A DNA stretch of 64,000 bases from Roseiarcus sp963772555 (GTDB taxonomy: Bacteria > Pseudomonadota > Alphaproteobacteria > Rhizobiales > Beijerinckiaceae), in the NCBI GenBank assembly GCA_963772555.1, contig CAVYXQ010000017.1, positions 1 to 64,000 on the forward strand, in the 5' to 3' direction. Both the position numbers and the translations under genes were made by a program. The notes under the pieces were generated by a model. It was not told the DNA's origin. It saw nothing but the letters and a program-made list of their open reading frames with translations, and ran no database searches. Positions 7,411 to 17,400 of this stretch are shown in pieces. The first letter of the stretch is position 1. Each line of letters begins with the position of its first letter.

Positions 7411-8352
7411 ATGCCTCAAAGGGTTATCATCGACACTGATCCTGGCCAGGACGACGCGGTCGCCATATTGCTTGCGCTCGGCTCGTCTCAGGATCTGGAG
7501 ATTCTCGCCATCGTCACGGTGGCGGGCAATGTCCCTCTCTCGCACACCACGACCAACGCGCGACAAGTCTTGGAGCTCGCTCGCCGCGTCGACCTGCCGC
7601 TTTACGCCGGCTGCGCCCGGCCGATGCGGCGCACGCTTGTCACGGCCGAACACGTTCATGGGCCCACTGGTCTCGACGGGCCGATTCTTCCGAAACCGAC
7701 GATGCCCATCCAAAGCCTGCATGGCGTGCAGTATTTGATCCAGACTTTCCGGCAGGTAGAGTCAGGCGCTATTACTCTCGTGACGCTGGGTCCGCTCACC
7801 AACATCGCAATGGCGCTTGTCGAGGCGCCTGATATCGCGCCACGCATCCGGGAGATCGTGGCGGTTCTCGGAAGTTGGTCGGAAAATGGCAATATAACGC
7901 CGGCCGCCGCATTCAACGAGTATGTCGATCCGGAAGCCGCCGATGTCGTGCTGACGAGCGGTGTCCCGGTCACGATGGTCCCGATGGACGTCACGCACCA
8001 GTGCCTCAGCACGCCGGCCCGCCTCGCTGCGCTCCGTGAGGCCGGAACCGCTTGCGCCATCGCGGCCGCCGACATGCTGGCTTTCTCGGAGGCTTTCGAT
8101 TTGAGGAAATACGGTTGGTCGGGCGCCCCGCTGCACGATCCTTGCGCTATAGCCTATCTTCTCAATCCCACGCTGTTCGGGGGCCGCAATGTCAATGTCG
8201 TCGTCGAAACGGCCGGCGCGTACACATTGGGTATGACCGTCGTAGACTGGTGGCGGGTGACCGACCGTCCGCCAAACGCCCTGTTCCTGCGCGAAGTCGA
8301 TGTCGATGGCTTCTATAAGCTTCTCATCGAAAGATTGGCTCGGCTACCTTGA
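7411..8352 (+). CDS. Nucleoside hydrolase (IunH/RihABC family)
   Basis: Hydrolyses the N-glycosidic bond of ribonucleosides, giving base and ribose, in salvage. The 313 residues start MPQRVIIDTDPGQDDAVAIL, the Ca-binding aspartate cluster of the family. Further on come the VTLGPLTNIAMAL motif, the FNEYVDPEAADVVL region (N and D near the sugar) and a late catalytic region LHDPCAIAYLL, which carries the second Ca-binding Asp. All key parts are present, so it looks functional. Base specificity cannot be told. The next gene encodes a thymidine phosphorylase-like protein, which suggests a small nucleoside-salvage set acquired beside the tRNA. Confidence 0.93.
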   Translation: MPQRVIIDTDPGQDDAVAILLALGSSQDLEILAIVTVAGNVPLSHTTTNARQVLELARRVDLPLYAGCARPMRRTLVTAEHVHGPTGLDGPILPKPTMPIQSLHGVQYLIQTFRQVESGAITLVTLGPLTNIAMALVEAPDIAPRIREIVAVLGSWSENGNITPAAAFNEYVDPEAADVVLTSGVPVTMVPMDVTHQCLSTPARLAALREAGTACAIAAADMLAFSEAFDLRKYGWSGAPLHDPCAIAYLLNPTLFGGRNVNVVVETAGAYTLGMTVVDWWRVTDRPPNALFLREVDVDGFYKLLIERLARLP

Positions 8353-8590
8353 AATGGGAGCCCGTCTTGCGCCGGCGCGCGGGCCCCGCGTTGGTCGCTG
8401 CCAGCGTCGAAAACCTCGAATTCACGTCTCCTTACATTTGCGACGTGGATCGGCCCCCTGGAGGTCCGCTACGGCTGATACTCACCGAAACGGCAAGTCA
8501 GGTACGGATGGCAAAAACTTGATGCTTTGGTCAGATTTTGACTAACTTCGCTGACGCGCCGGCCCGTCTGCAGCGATGAGGGAACGATAA
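8353..8590. other. Spacer between nucleoside hydrolase and phosphorylase
   Basis: No coding frame is convincing here. A purine-rich GAGGGAA precedes the next start by about 7 bp. Confidence 0.35.
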
Positions 8591-9310
8591 ATGCGATTGC
8601 AGGAGATCATCAGGAGAAAACGCGACGGTCTGTCCCTCAGCGCGGAAGAGATCACAGCCTTTATCAAGGCGGCGACGGTCGGCGAGGCATCCGAGGGGCA
8701 GATCGGCGCATTCGCAATGGCGGTCTATCTGCGGGGAATGAACCCGACGGAAACTGTCGCCCTCTCCCTTGCCATGCGCGATTTGGGCCAGGTCCTCGAT
8801 TGGGAGAAGGTGGGAATCGACCCGGACCGGGTGATCGAGAAACATTCGTCGGGCGGCGTCGGCGACGAGAAGATCACCCTGATCGTCGTGCCGCTCGCGG
8901 CAGCTTGCGGCGTATATGCGCCTAATCTTTCCGCGCGCGGTCTTGATTACTGCGCCGGGGAAGTCGACCTGTTGGATGCGATTCCCGGCTATCAGACTTC
9001 GCCGACGCTCGAATACTTCATGAAAGCGGTGAAGGAGGCCGGCGGTGCGGTCATCGGCCCGACGCTCGACCTGGCGCCCGCTGACCGCAAGCTCTTCTAC
9101 GTGCGCGACGTGACCGCAACCGTCGAGAGCGTGCCGCTCATCACCGGCTCCATCGTCTCGAAGAAACTGGCAACCGCCCCGCGCGGCGTCGCAATTTCGG
9201 TGGGTTCGGGATCGGGCGCCTATATGCGGACGCTAGACGAGGCCCGACAGCTCGCCAACAGCATGGCCGACGTAGCTGCCGGCGCCGGCTTAGCTAGTGT
9301 CCGTCCATAA
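8591..9310 (+). pseudogene. Thymidine phosphorylase-like gene, 3' half missing
   Basis: Thymidine phosphorylases (about 440 residues) convert thymidine and phosphate to thymine and deoxyribose-1-phosphate. Only the first 235 or so residues are present, and the last few codons (SVRP) come from the insertion sequence at 9298. The N-terminal helical domain, the phosphate loop KHSSGGVGDE, and RDVTATVESVPLITGSIVSKK are recognisable, so the equivalents of E. coli Arg171, Ser186 and Lys190 are kept. The region that should read GLGHTGG reads GLDYCAGE, losing the catalytic-type His85. The usual LDVKVGSGAF is replaced by AISVGSGSGAY. It was therefore a divergent member even before truncation. The sequence beyond the IS does not continue the gene. 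Confidence 0.8.
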
Positions 9311-10965
9311 ACGCTAAGTTTTTGAAATTATTTGTTGAATCGCTGTCCTTACGAATGCAAGGCCCGGCGGTTTCGGCTAAGCTTTCGAATCAAGCCACTG
9401 ATTTCGGAAGGCGAAACCGCCACCGCCGGAGCCCGACAATGCGTCAGGAACGCACCGTCCAGGCCAGCATATTCGATCTCTTCGCCGACCACGAGATCGG
9501 CCAGGAACTGAAGGCGATGTCGCAGTGGCTGGACGAGCATCGCGAGCTCATCGGGCTGGCGGCGGAGGATCTGCGCCGACACGGCGTTAAGGAGACCGGG
9601 CGAGAAGGCCTTCCGGCCGAGTCGGTCTTGCGCTGCGCGCTTCTCAAGCAGCATCGCCAGCTGAGCTATGAGGAGCTGGCGTTTCATCTTGAAGACTCGG
9701 CCTCGTTTCGCGCCTTCGCGCGGCTGCCGCTGTCGTGGACGCCGAAGAAGTCGGTGCTGCACAGGACCATCAGCGCCATCCGGGCCCAGACATGGGAGGC
9801 GATCAATCGCGTCCTGCTGGCCAGCGCGCGTCAGGAGAAAGTCGAGACCGGCAAGGTCGTGCGGCTGGACAGCACGGTCGCCGCCGCGCTCATGCATGAG
9901 CCGAGCGACAGCAGTCTTCTCTGGGATGCGGCCCGCGTGATGGTGCGGCTGTTGAAGGCGGCCGAGGCCTTGGTCGGCGGTCTCGAGTGGCGCAATCATC
10001 GGCGCGCGGCGAAGAAGCGAGCGCGCGCGATCGAATATGGCCGCGACCGACTGAAACGGGTCCAGCATTATCGTGAGCTGATCAAGCTGACCCGGGCGAC
10101 CCTGGCCTATGTTGATCAGGCCGCAACGCAGGTATGGCAGGCGCCGGACCCGATCGCCGTCACGCTGTGGCAGGCCGAGCTCCGTCACTATCGTCTGCTG
10201 ATCGAGCGGATCATCGCCCAGGCCGAGCGTCGCGTTCTTAATGGCGAGGCGGTTCCCGCCAACGAGAAGATCGTCAGCCTGTTCGAGCCGCACGCCGACA
10301 TCATCGTCAAAGGCGGCCGCAAGGTTCAGTACGGCCACAAGCTCAACCTGACCACCGGCCGGAGCGGCTTGATCCTCGACCTGGTGATCGAGACCGGCAA
10401 TCCGGCGGACAGCGAACGGTTGTTGCCCATGCTGAAGCGCCATATCGCCTTCTACGGCGAGTCGCCCCGACAGGCCGCCGCCGACGGCGGTTTCGCCAGC
10501 CGTGACAATCTCGCCCAGGCGAAGGCCCTTGGCGTCCACGACATGGCCTTCCACAAGAAGGCCGGCCTGCGCATCAAGGACATGGTCAAGAGCAACTGGG
10601 TCTACCGCAAGCTGCGCAACTTCCGAGCCGGCATCGAATCCGACATCTCGTGTTTGAAGCGCGCCTATGGTCTGGCGCGCTGCGTCTGGCGCGGGCTCGA
10701 CCACTTCAAGGCCTACGTCTGGTCCTCGGTCGTCGCCTACAACCTCGCCCTCTTTGCCCGGCTCAAGCCGACCTGATTTCTCGTCTTCGGCCGAAGGCGC
10801 GCAAGCCTGGTTGAGCCCGAGTCGGCCTCTCATTCTGAATTCCTGAACTTGGCGGCCGGATCAGCCCACGCAGCAGCCACAGCAAACGAAATGGCTCCCA
10901 AACGGCCCAGTTCATCGCCAACGCGATTGATTCCAGCCGAAAAATCATGCGTTTATGGACGGACA
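9298..10965 (+). mobile_element. Complete insertion sequence, about 1.67 kb, with terminal inverted repeats
   Basis: The ends TGTCCGTCCATAAACGC (9298-9314) and its exact reverse complement (10949-10965) are perfect inverted repeats. CTAG occurs directly outside both ends (9294-9297 and 10966-10969), which would be a 4-bp target duplication. One transposase gene fills the element. The transposase resembles proteins commonly labelled ISNCY family in alphaproteobacteria; the exact family is not certain. Confidence 0.88.
9439..10776 (+). CDS. Transposase of the insertion sequence (DDE type, ISNCY-like)
   Basis: A 445-residue protein from the ATG at 9439 (MRQERTVQASIFDLF). The N-terminal part (LPAESVLRCALLKQHRQLSYEELAFHL and the following SASFRAFARLP) is the DNA-binding region seen in IS5/IS1182-like transposases. 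The first catalytic Asp is in VVRLDSTVAAAL. Further candidate residues are in YGHKLNLTTG, AADGGFAS (second Asp) and a late Glu in FRAGIESDISCLKRAYGL. The upstream frame is open to 9322 but lacks homology. The gene looks intact, so the element may be active. Confidence 0.88.
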   Translation: MRQERTVQASIFDLFADHEIGQELKAMSQWLDEHRELIGLAAEDLRRHGVKETGREGLPAESVLRCALLKQHRQLSYEELAFHLEDSASFRAFARLPLSWTPKKSVLHRTISAIRAQTWEAINRVLLASARQEKVETGKVVRLDSTVAAALMHEPSDSSLLWDAARVMVRLLKAAEALVGGLEWRNHRRAAKKRARAIEYGRDRLKRVQHYRELIKLTRATLAYVDQAATQVWQAPDPIAVTLWQAELRHYRLLIERIIAQAERRVLNGEAVPANEKIVSLFEPHADIIVKGGRKVQYGHKLNLTTGRSGLILDLVIETGNPADSERLLPMLKRHIAFYGESPRQAAADGGFASRDNLAQAKALGVHDMAFHKKAGLRIKDMVKSNWVYRKLRNFRAGIESDISCLKRAYGLARCVWRGLDHFKAYVWSSVVAYNLALFARLKPT

Positions 10966-10985
10966 CTAGTCTAGAATGGTCAATC

Positions 10986-11094
10986 TGTGGATAAGCTGTG
11001 GATAACGAAAGGCTCCCCGCGCGGATCGCCAGCCAAAGAAACGGTGTCAATGGCTGTGCGGTGAGGTGCTAAAATTATTTCGCCGTGTGGACAA
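10986..11094 (+). other. Cluster of DnaA-box-like sites with an AT-rich patch
   Basis: TGTGGATAA, the reverse complement of the consensus TTATCCACA, occurs at 10986-10994 and again at 10997-11005. A near match TGTGGACAA is at 11086-11094, just after the AT-rich run AAAATTATTT (11070-11079). The cluster lies just upstream of small regulator genes and an integrase. It could be a replication-origin-like or DnaA-regulated region of an integrative element. No replication initiator gene is visible. Confidence 0.4.
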
Positions 11095-11332
11095 CCTGAA
11101 AAAGATCCCATCCATCCTTGCGCCAGCGCGAACGCACGGCGATTATCGCACGTGGCGGAATCGCATTGGAATTCGCCGCATGGCGCAAAAATGAGAGCCG
11201 CACGCCTGGCAGCAATGCGGCTCTCGCGGGGTTATCCGCGCTCGGATAGAGCGGAGTCACCCTAGCAGCGGCGGCGACGTTTTCAAGCAAAACGTCGCCG
11301 TCGGCGCCGTCTCTCTGACGGATAGGGTTGAA

Positions 11333-11569
11333 ATGCAGAAAGTCGATCAGGCCTCCAAGAACGAAGAACCTACCAAGCACGATCTCCCACTTTCCGGCTT
11401 TGTGCGCCTCGCCTCCATTCTCGCGCCGCGCGGCCCGATTCCAGTCGGTCGCTCGACGTGGTGGACCGGAATCAAGACGGGGCGGTTTCCGAAGCCGGTG
11501 AAGCTGGGGCCGCGCACGACCGCCTGGAAGGTCGAGGACATCCGCGATCTTATCGAGAAGGCGGAGTAG
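11333..11569 (+). CDS. AlpA-like small HTH regulator
   Basis: A 78-residue protein. Its C-terminal two thirds (SGFVRLASILA then VGRSTWWTGIKTGRFPKPVK and AWKVEDIRDLIEKAE) follow the AlpA/phage-excisionase winged-HTH pattern, with the typical S-x-x-WW...G-x-FPKPVKLGP...W. Such proteins control integrase or excision genes of integrative elements. It ends 3 bp before the next gene and is probably cotranscribed with it and the integrase. Confidence 0.8.
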   Translation: MQKVDQASKNEEPTKHDLPLSGFVRLASILAPRGPIPVGRSTWWTGIKTGRFPKPVKLGPRTTAWKVEDIRDLIEKAE

Positions 11570-11572
11570 GCC

Positions 11573-12067
11573 GTGGCGAGGCGGATTCATTTCCGCCGCG
11601 TCAAAATCCATCGCTCCTACAAGATCGCCGAGCTTGCTGCCCTCCTCGGGGTGCACAAGAAGACGATCGGCCGATGGATCGCGGCCGGACTCCCGGCCAT
11701 GGGCGCGAAGCGCTCGCGGCTCATTCACGGCGAAGACCTCCGGGCGTTCATGAATGCGCGGAAGCCGATCAAGCAGCGTGGGGAGCGGAGCGACATCTGG
11801 TGCCTCGGCTGCCGCGCGTTCAAACGTCCTGCATTGAACATGGCGGAATATAGCCCGCGCACGGTGTTGCGCGGAATGCTGAGCGGCATCTGTCCCGATT
11901 GCGGGCGTATGATCTATCGGGCGACTACGCTCGCGAGACTCCAGCAAGACTGCGGCGGACTCGACGTCGCATATCCGAAGGCGGAGCAACGCCTAGGCGA
12001 TACCCTTCCCGCCCTCTCGAATGTCCCCTTAGAACGGATCAAAAAACATGACCAAGCGCAAAGCTGA
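11573..12067 (+). CDS. HTH protein with a C-terminal zinc-ribbon-like region
   Basis: A 164-residue protein from a GTG start. Residues 15-60 (YKIAELAALLGVHKKTIGRW, followed by IAAGLPAM) form a MerR/excisionase-type HTH. The later part has paired cysteines, WCLGCRAF and ISP-like GICPDCGRMIYR, suggesting a zinc ribbon. Its last 20 bp overlap the start of the integrase gene, so the two are coupled. The order AlpA-like, HTH-zinc, integrase suggests control of integration or excision. The specific function is unknown. Confidence 0.65.
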   Translation: MARRIHFRRVKIHRSYKIAELAALLGVHKKTIGRWIAAGLPAMGAKRSRLIHGEDLRAFMNARKPIKQRGERSDIWCLGCRAFKRPALNMAEYSPRTVLRGMLSGICPDCGRMIYRATTLARLQQDCGGLDVAYPKAEQRLGDTLPALSNVPLERIKKHDQAQS

Positions 12068-13173
12068 AAACGAGCGGATGAAACACCGCTATCTTGTCTA
12101 TCTGAAGGATGCGAAGGGTCGTGACGAGACCTCGATCGACGCCGTCGCCGCCGCACTCGATCGCTTCGACGCGTTCAATCGCTACCGTGATTTCACCGCG
12201 TTCCATTTCGAACAGGCGCGCGCCTTCAAGGCCAATCTCGCGGAGGCGCGCAACGCGCGAACGGGAAAGCCGCTGTCGGCCTCGACCATTCACGCGACGC
12301 TCGCGGCGCTGAAGGGTTTTTTCACGTGGCTCACCTTTCAGCCGTGCTATGCCTCGCGGATCAAAGCCTCCGACGTTGAATATTTCAGTACGCCGGACAA
12401 ACTCTCGCGTGTGGCGACTGCGCACCGATACAAGGGCTGCCCAACACTGGCGCAGATTCGAGCGATGCTCGACGCCATGCCAAAGGAAACGGAAATCCAC
12501 AAGCGCGACCATGCGATCGTGGCGTTCACCGTCCTCTCGGGCGCACGCGACGGGGCGATCATCTCGCTCCGGCTGAAGCATATCGACATTGAGCGAGGGA
12601 TGATCGAACAGGACGCGCGCGAGGTTCGGACCAAGGGGGCGAAAACCTTCACGACCTGGTTCTTTCCCGTCGGCGACGACATCCGGCAGATCGTCATGGA
12701 TTGGGTTGCGTTCCTGCGCGAGCAAAAGGGCTTCGGGCCCGACGACCCGCTCTTTCCGAAGGCGAAGGTCGCGAACGGCGCCGATCTCCAGTTCCGCGCG
12801 GTCTCGATTGATCGAGAGCCATGGACGAACGCGAACCCGCGTGCGTGAGATTTTCCGCGCGGCCTGCGCGCGAGTGGGGCTGCCGTACTTCAATCCGCAC
12901 TCGCTACGGAACACACTGGTTCAGATCGCTTATGACCGGAAGCTCGACGCCGAAGGCTTCAAGGCGTGGTCGCAGAACCTCGGGCATGAAAGCTGCCTGA
13001 CGACGTTTTCAAGCTACGGGACCATTCCGCCTGCCCGCCAAGCCGAAATCATTCGCCGACTCGCAGTGGATGATGAACTCACTGACGTGTCTTCGCAGGC
13101 CAAAATGCTCAGGAACCTTGCAGACCAGATGCAGAGGCGCGGATCGTCTTGGCCGTCGCAGGCCAACGACTGA
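12048..13173 (+). pseudogene. Tyrosine recombinase / integrase with one frameshift
   Basis: The first frame (12048-12848) encodes the SAM-like core-binding domain and the first catalytic Arg in LSGARDGAII (residue 167). At about 12839 an extra C in CCCGCGTGCG throws the frame into an early stop. The next frame continues REIFRAACARVGLPYFNPHSLRNTL (HxxR at about 12898-12909) and GHESCLTTFSSYGTI with the Tyr at about 13015. Correcting one base restores a full integrase of about 375 residues. It is either a pseudogene or a sequencing error. It is the last gene of the small element that starts near 11.3 kb. Confidence 0.85.
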
Positions 13174-13728
13174 CCGCGTTGGGAATGTCCCTTCAGGGCG
13201 GTAACCGCCCCTACGGTCGTCGCTGGTGGAACTCTCACAATCGACGTGTTGCCGCTGTTTCGCGTTGCGGGCCGCGAACGGCGGAAGTGCTTAAGGTAAG
13301 CGGGCGTTGCCTCTACACGCGGTCTCTGCCCTGACCAGACGTTCCTTATTTATGCTCCGATCTCGCGGGCGGCTGCCTAGGGACGATTGGATTGTCGCGG
13401 GCCGCAGTTCCTCTCGCAATGCAGGCCCAACTGAAGACCGAAGCTGCGGCCCGTCGATCGTCGCAGCGCCGGCGCCTGCCCCGTCCGCCGGCGTGACTCC
13501 TCCCGTCCAGCTCAGTCACGTCACGCTCGCGCCGGCGAGCCTGAGAATAGGCTTGGCCGGCCGTGGTCGCGGATCGGGTCTCGGCGTCACTTTCGCCAGC
13601 CTGGGGCGGTCCTCGTGGCCGCCGGAATCCAAGGCCGCGGCTTTCTACTGGTCGAGGCTTTCTCAACATTGTCCATCTCGGAGATGTTTACTGATCGGCC
13701 ATAGTGCTGCCGCAGAATAGCTCGGCCC
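13174..13728. other. Intergenic region between integrase and IalB gene
   Basis: About 550 bp without a credible gene. I saw no clear direct repeat here matching DNA on the other side of the element, so no attachment site can be assigned. Confidence 0.4.
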
Positions 13729-14382
13729 TTGCCGCAACGGTGTCTTTTCGGTAGAGACCGTGGTGATTCGGAGGCTGGTGAGCTTTTGTTGCGGACCGCC
13801 CTGCTCATCGTCGTTTTGATGTCGGAGTCCATCGCCGGCGCGCAGGAGCGTGCGCCGAGCGATGTGGGCGAATCGAAAAAAAAGCCAGCCGAAGCGGCGG
13901 CGCCGCTTGCCCCGCCGGCCGGGCCGGACAGCACAACCGAGACCTTCGGCGATTGGTCGATCGTGTGCGCTACGCCAAATGGCGGCGCGGGCGCTCGCGC
14001 CTGCGAAGTGAACACGGCGATCGTCCTGCGCGGGCAGACGGCGCCGTTCGCCCGCTTGGCCCTTGTTCGGCCGGACAAGGAGAAGCCGGCGCGCCTGATC
14101 GCGCTTGTCCCTGTGAATGTCTCCGTCGAGTCGCCGGTTAAGATTGGCGTCGGTCAGGGCAAAATCGAGATCGACTTGCCGTTCAAGTCGTGTGTGCCGG
14201 CCGGATGTGTCGCAGAGTCCGAGATTAGCAAAGATCAGATTCATGCCCTGCGCGCGTCGCCGGGAAAGGCAGCCGGCCAGCTTTCGCTGGTTGACGCTTC
14301 GGGCAAGGCCGCCGCGCTGCAGTTCTCGCTGCGTGGGCTGGATATGGCGATCGACGCCTACTTCAAGATGCAGGAAAAATAG
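13729..14382 (+). CDS. Invasion-associated locus B (IalB) family periplasmic protein
   Basis: The mature part has the IalB layout: a FGDWSIVCATPNGG opening, a central cysteine pair (SCVPAGCVAES) and a C-terminal SLRGLDMAIDAYFKM. A signal peptide (LRTALLIVVLMSESIAGA) precedes it. The ATG at 13729 puts about 20 extra residues before that signal. TTG codons at 13786 or 13789, with GGAG about 11 bp upstream, would give a normal signal peptide and are the likelier start. IalB proteins are periplasmic or outer-membrane-linked; in Bartonella one helps erythrocyte entry, but in environmental Rhizobiales the role is unknown. The giant autotransporter gene starts 50 bp downstream, so they may share a transcript. 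Confidence 0.85.
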   Translation: MPQRCLFGRDRGDSEAGELLLRTALLIVVLMSESIAGAQERAPSDVGESKKKPAEAAAPLAPPAGPDSTTETFGDWSIVCATPNGGAGARACEVNTAIVLRGQTAPFARLALVRPDKEKPARLIALVPVNVSVESPVKIGVGQGKIEIDLPFKSCVPAGCVAESEISKDQIHALRASPGKAAGQLSLVDASGKAAALQFSLRGLDMAIDAYFKMQEK

Positions 14383-14432
14383 TCGGGAGCTTCTGACAAA
14401 TGCGTCCCTGACCGACCGACAAGGAAATGATC

Positions 14433-17400
14433 ATGCGCGGCGGATCAATTTTCCGGAAGACTGAAGCTGGTTTGCTCAACGATGGTCTTTTCAATGCGGC
14501 GCGAACGACCTTGCGGCGGCGGCGATGCGCCCGCGCGCTCCGCACGTTTTGCGGGTCGGCCGTGCGATTGGCGGCGCTCTTGTTCATCGCGGCTCAGCTG
14601 ATTCCGACAAATGCGGTCGCTCAGTGCGCGCCTGCGACGGGTACCGTGAATTGCACTGTCAGTCCGGGGCCCCAGGCCTTCACCCAGCCCCCGGTCAACG
14701 AGGTCGACTATTCCGGGCTCGTCTCGAACATCAATGCGACCGGCGCCGGGCAGGCGGGCGCGCAGCTCACCAGCAACCCGCCTCCCGGCTCGGACGGCTC
14801 GGGTTTCCCGGTTCATGGTCTCGACGGCGATTCCGGCAACAATGCAGGCAATGTCGTCATCCAGTTCGCGGGACCGGGCAGCGGCTTCCTGCTGAGCACG
14901 ACGAACGGCGTCGGCATCAACGCGCAGAGCAACGGGAGCGCCGGCGGCAAGGGAGGCGATGGATTCTCGGCCTTTCCGCTCCCGGGATTTGGCGGCAGCG
15001 GCGCCATGGGAGGAAGCGGCGGAGCGGTCACCGTGACCACGACCGGGACGGGCCAGGTCTCAACGGGCGGCGCCAACAATCACGCGATCGAAGCCCTGAG
15101 CACGGGAGGCCGTGGCGGCAACGGCGGCGGCGGCGAGACCCTCCTGTCCTCGTTCGGCGGCGGCGGCGACGGCGGCAATGGCGGCGCGCCGGGCTCGGCG
15201 ACGGTCTCGAACACGCTGTCGCTAACGACCTCCGGCAATGGGGCAGCCGGCATCTGGGCCCAAAGCGTCGGCGCGGCCGGCGGCGACGGCGGAACGGTCG
15301 GCGGCTGCATTGTCTGCTCCGGCGGCAGCGGCGCGGCGGCCTCGTCCGGCCAGACCGTCCAGGTGACCAATTCCGGCGCGATTTCGACCGGTGGCGCTGA
15401 CGCGGTCGGCATTTTCGCCCAGAGCGTCGGTGGGTTTGCGGGTTCAGGAGGCGGCAGCTTCGGTCTGTTCTCTTTTGGGGGCAACCCATCCAGCGCGGGC
15501 TCTGGCGGACAAGTGACCGTCACGACGACCGGCGCTGCGACGATCGCCACTCAGGGCGAGGGCGCGACGGGAATCATAGCGCAGTCGGTTGGCGGCGGCG
15601 GGGGTTCTGGCGGCGCCGGCGGAGGCCTGGTCGGCTTTGGCGGCGCGGGCTCGAAGGGCGGCGTGGGTGGCCAGGTTACCGTCAATAACGGAGAAGCCAT
15701 CAACGTCCACGGCAACCTGGCCTCGGGCATTTTCGCGCAATCGGTTGGCGGCGGCGGCGGCACCGCGGGCGTGGGCGGCGGCCTTGTGGGGATCGGCGGC
15801 CACGGCGGCAAAGGCGGCGACGGCGGGGTCGTATCGGTCAGCAATACGGCGCGGATCGACGTCGGTGGCAGCGGTTCGCTCAGTCCGACGACAGGTCAGT
15901 CAATCGACGCGGCGGGCATCTACGCTCAATCCGTTGGGGGCGGCGGCGGCAATGGCGCCCTCGGCGTGGGTCTTGTCGGCGTCGGCGGGAGCGGTGGTGC
16001 GGCGGGGGCGGGCAAAGCCGTCACTGTGCAGAACAGCGGCGACATCATCCATAGCCCGTGCTCGAACTGCACCGAGGCCCCGACGATCTTCGCGCAGTCG
16101 GTCGGCGGCGGCGGTGGCGATGGCGGCTCGGCCGGCGGCCTCGTTGCTGTTGGCGGTAATGGCGGCGGCGGCGGCAACGGCGACAAGGTCACCGTCACCA
16201 ATTCCGGCAACTTGACGGCCGTCGGCTCTTTGTCACCTGGCATATTTGCGCAATCCGTTGGCGGCGGCGGCGGCAACGGCGGATTTGCGCTCGCCGTCGG
16301 CGCCTTTCTGAGCGTTGCGGTCGGCGGCAACGGCGGCGTAGGCGGCAACGGCGGCGACGTCTGCGTGAACGGCGACAGCTCCTGCTCGGTTCTTAATCCA
16401 TCGGTCGCCGCCCGGACGATCACAACCGACGGCTTCCGCTCGTCGGGTATTTTCGCGCAATCCGTCGGAGGCGGCGGCGGCAACGGCGGCGGCGCCATAT
16501 CTCTCTCCGGCGGCATCTACGGCAGCGCGTCCTTCGCGTTCGGGGGCTCGGGCGGGATCGGCGGCGTGGGGCAGAATGTCTTCGCCGGCGCAAACGGGAG
16601 CATTGCGACCCAGGGCGACTATTCGACCGGCATCGACGCTTCGTCGATCGGCGGCGGCGGCGGCAACGGCGGCTACGCCATTTCCGTCACGGGCGGCGCG
16701 ACCTTCGCCTCGCTCGCGTTGTCGTTCGGGGGCAGCGGGGGCGCAGGAAACAGCGCCGGAAACGTCACGGTCGACAGCACCGCGAACATCTCGACCGACG
16801 GCGCGTTCGCTTCGGCGGTCAGCGCGCGCTCGATCGGCGGCGGCGGCGGCAACGGCGGCTTCACGGTCGGGGTCGCTGGGTCGACCGGCGCCGGCATTGC
16901 CCTCACCTTCGGCGGCGCCGGCGGCGCCGGCGCGGATGCCGGAGTCGTCAATGTCACCAGCATCGGCAGCTTGACGACCGGGCGCGCCGGAGAAAATCCC
17001 TTGGAAAGCGCTAACTCGGACGGCATTTTCGCCGAGTTGGTCGGCGGTTCGGGCGGAAGCGGCGGATTTGCCATCTCGGGCAGCGGCGGCGCCTATGGGA
17101 ACCTGAGCCTCGGGCTCGGCGGCAATGGCGGCAACGGCGGCGACGGCAAGGCCGTTACCGTCAACAACAACACGCTCGCCACGCTCGGAAATCAGATCAC
17201 GACGAACGGCTCCCTCTCGGACGGCATCTTCGCCCAGTCTGTCGGCGGCTCCGGCGGCGACGGAGGTTTCACGGTGGCGGTAGGCGGGGCGGGTTACGCC
17301 TCGGTGAATCTCGGTTTCGGCGGCGGCGCCGGCTCGGGCGGCAACGGCGACAATGTCACCGTCAACAGCTTCGGCGGCGTTTCGACCGCCGGCATCAAGT

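Noticed and set aside
11075..11989. A 304-codon minus-strand frame opposite the small HTH genes
   Set aside because: The product matches nothing recognisable, while the plus strand carries two coupled HTH genes overlapping the integrase.
6700..13200. A single intact genomic island from tRNA-Lys to the second integrase
   Set aside because: No direct repeat of the tRNA 3' end was found at the far side and two unrelated integrase relics are present, so boundaries cannot be supported.
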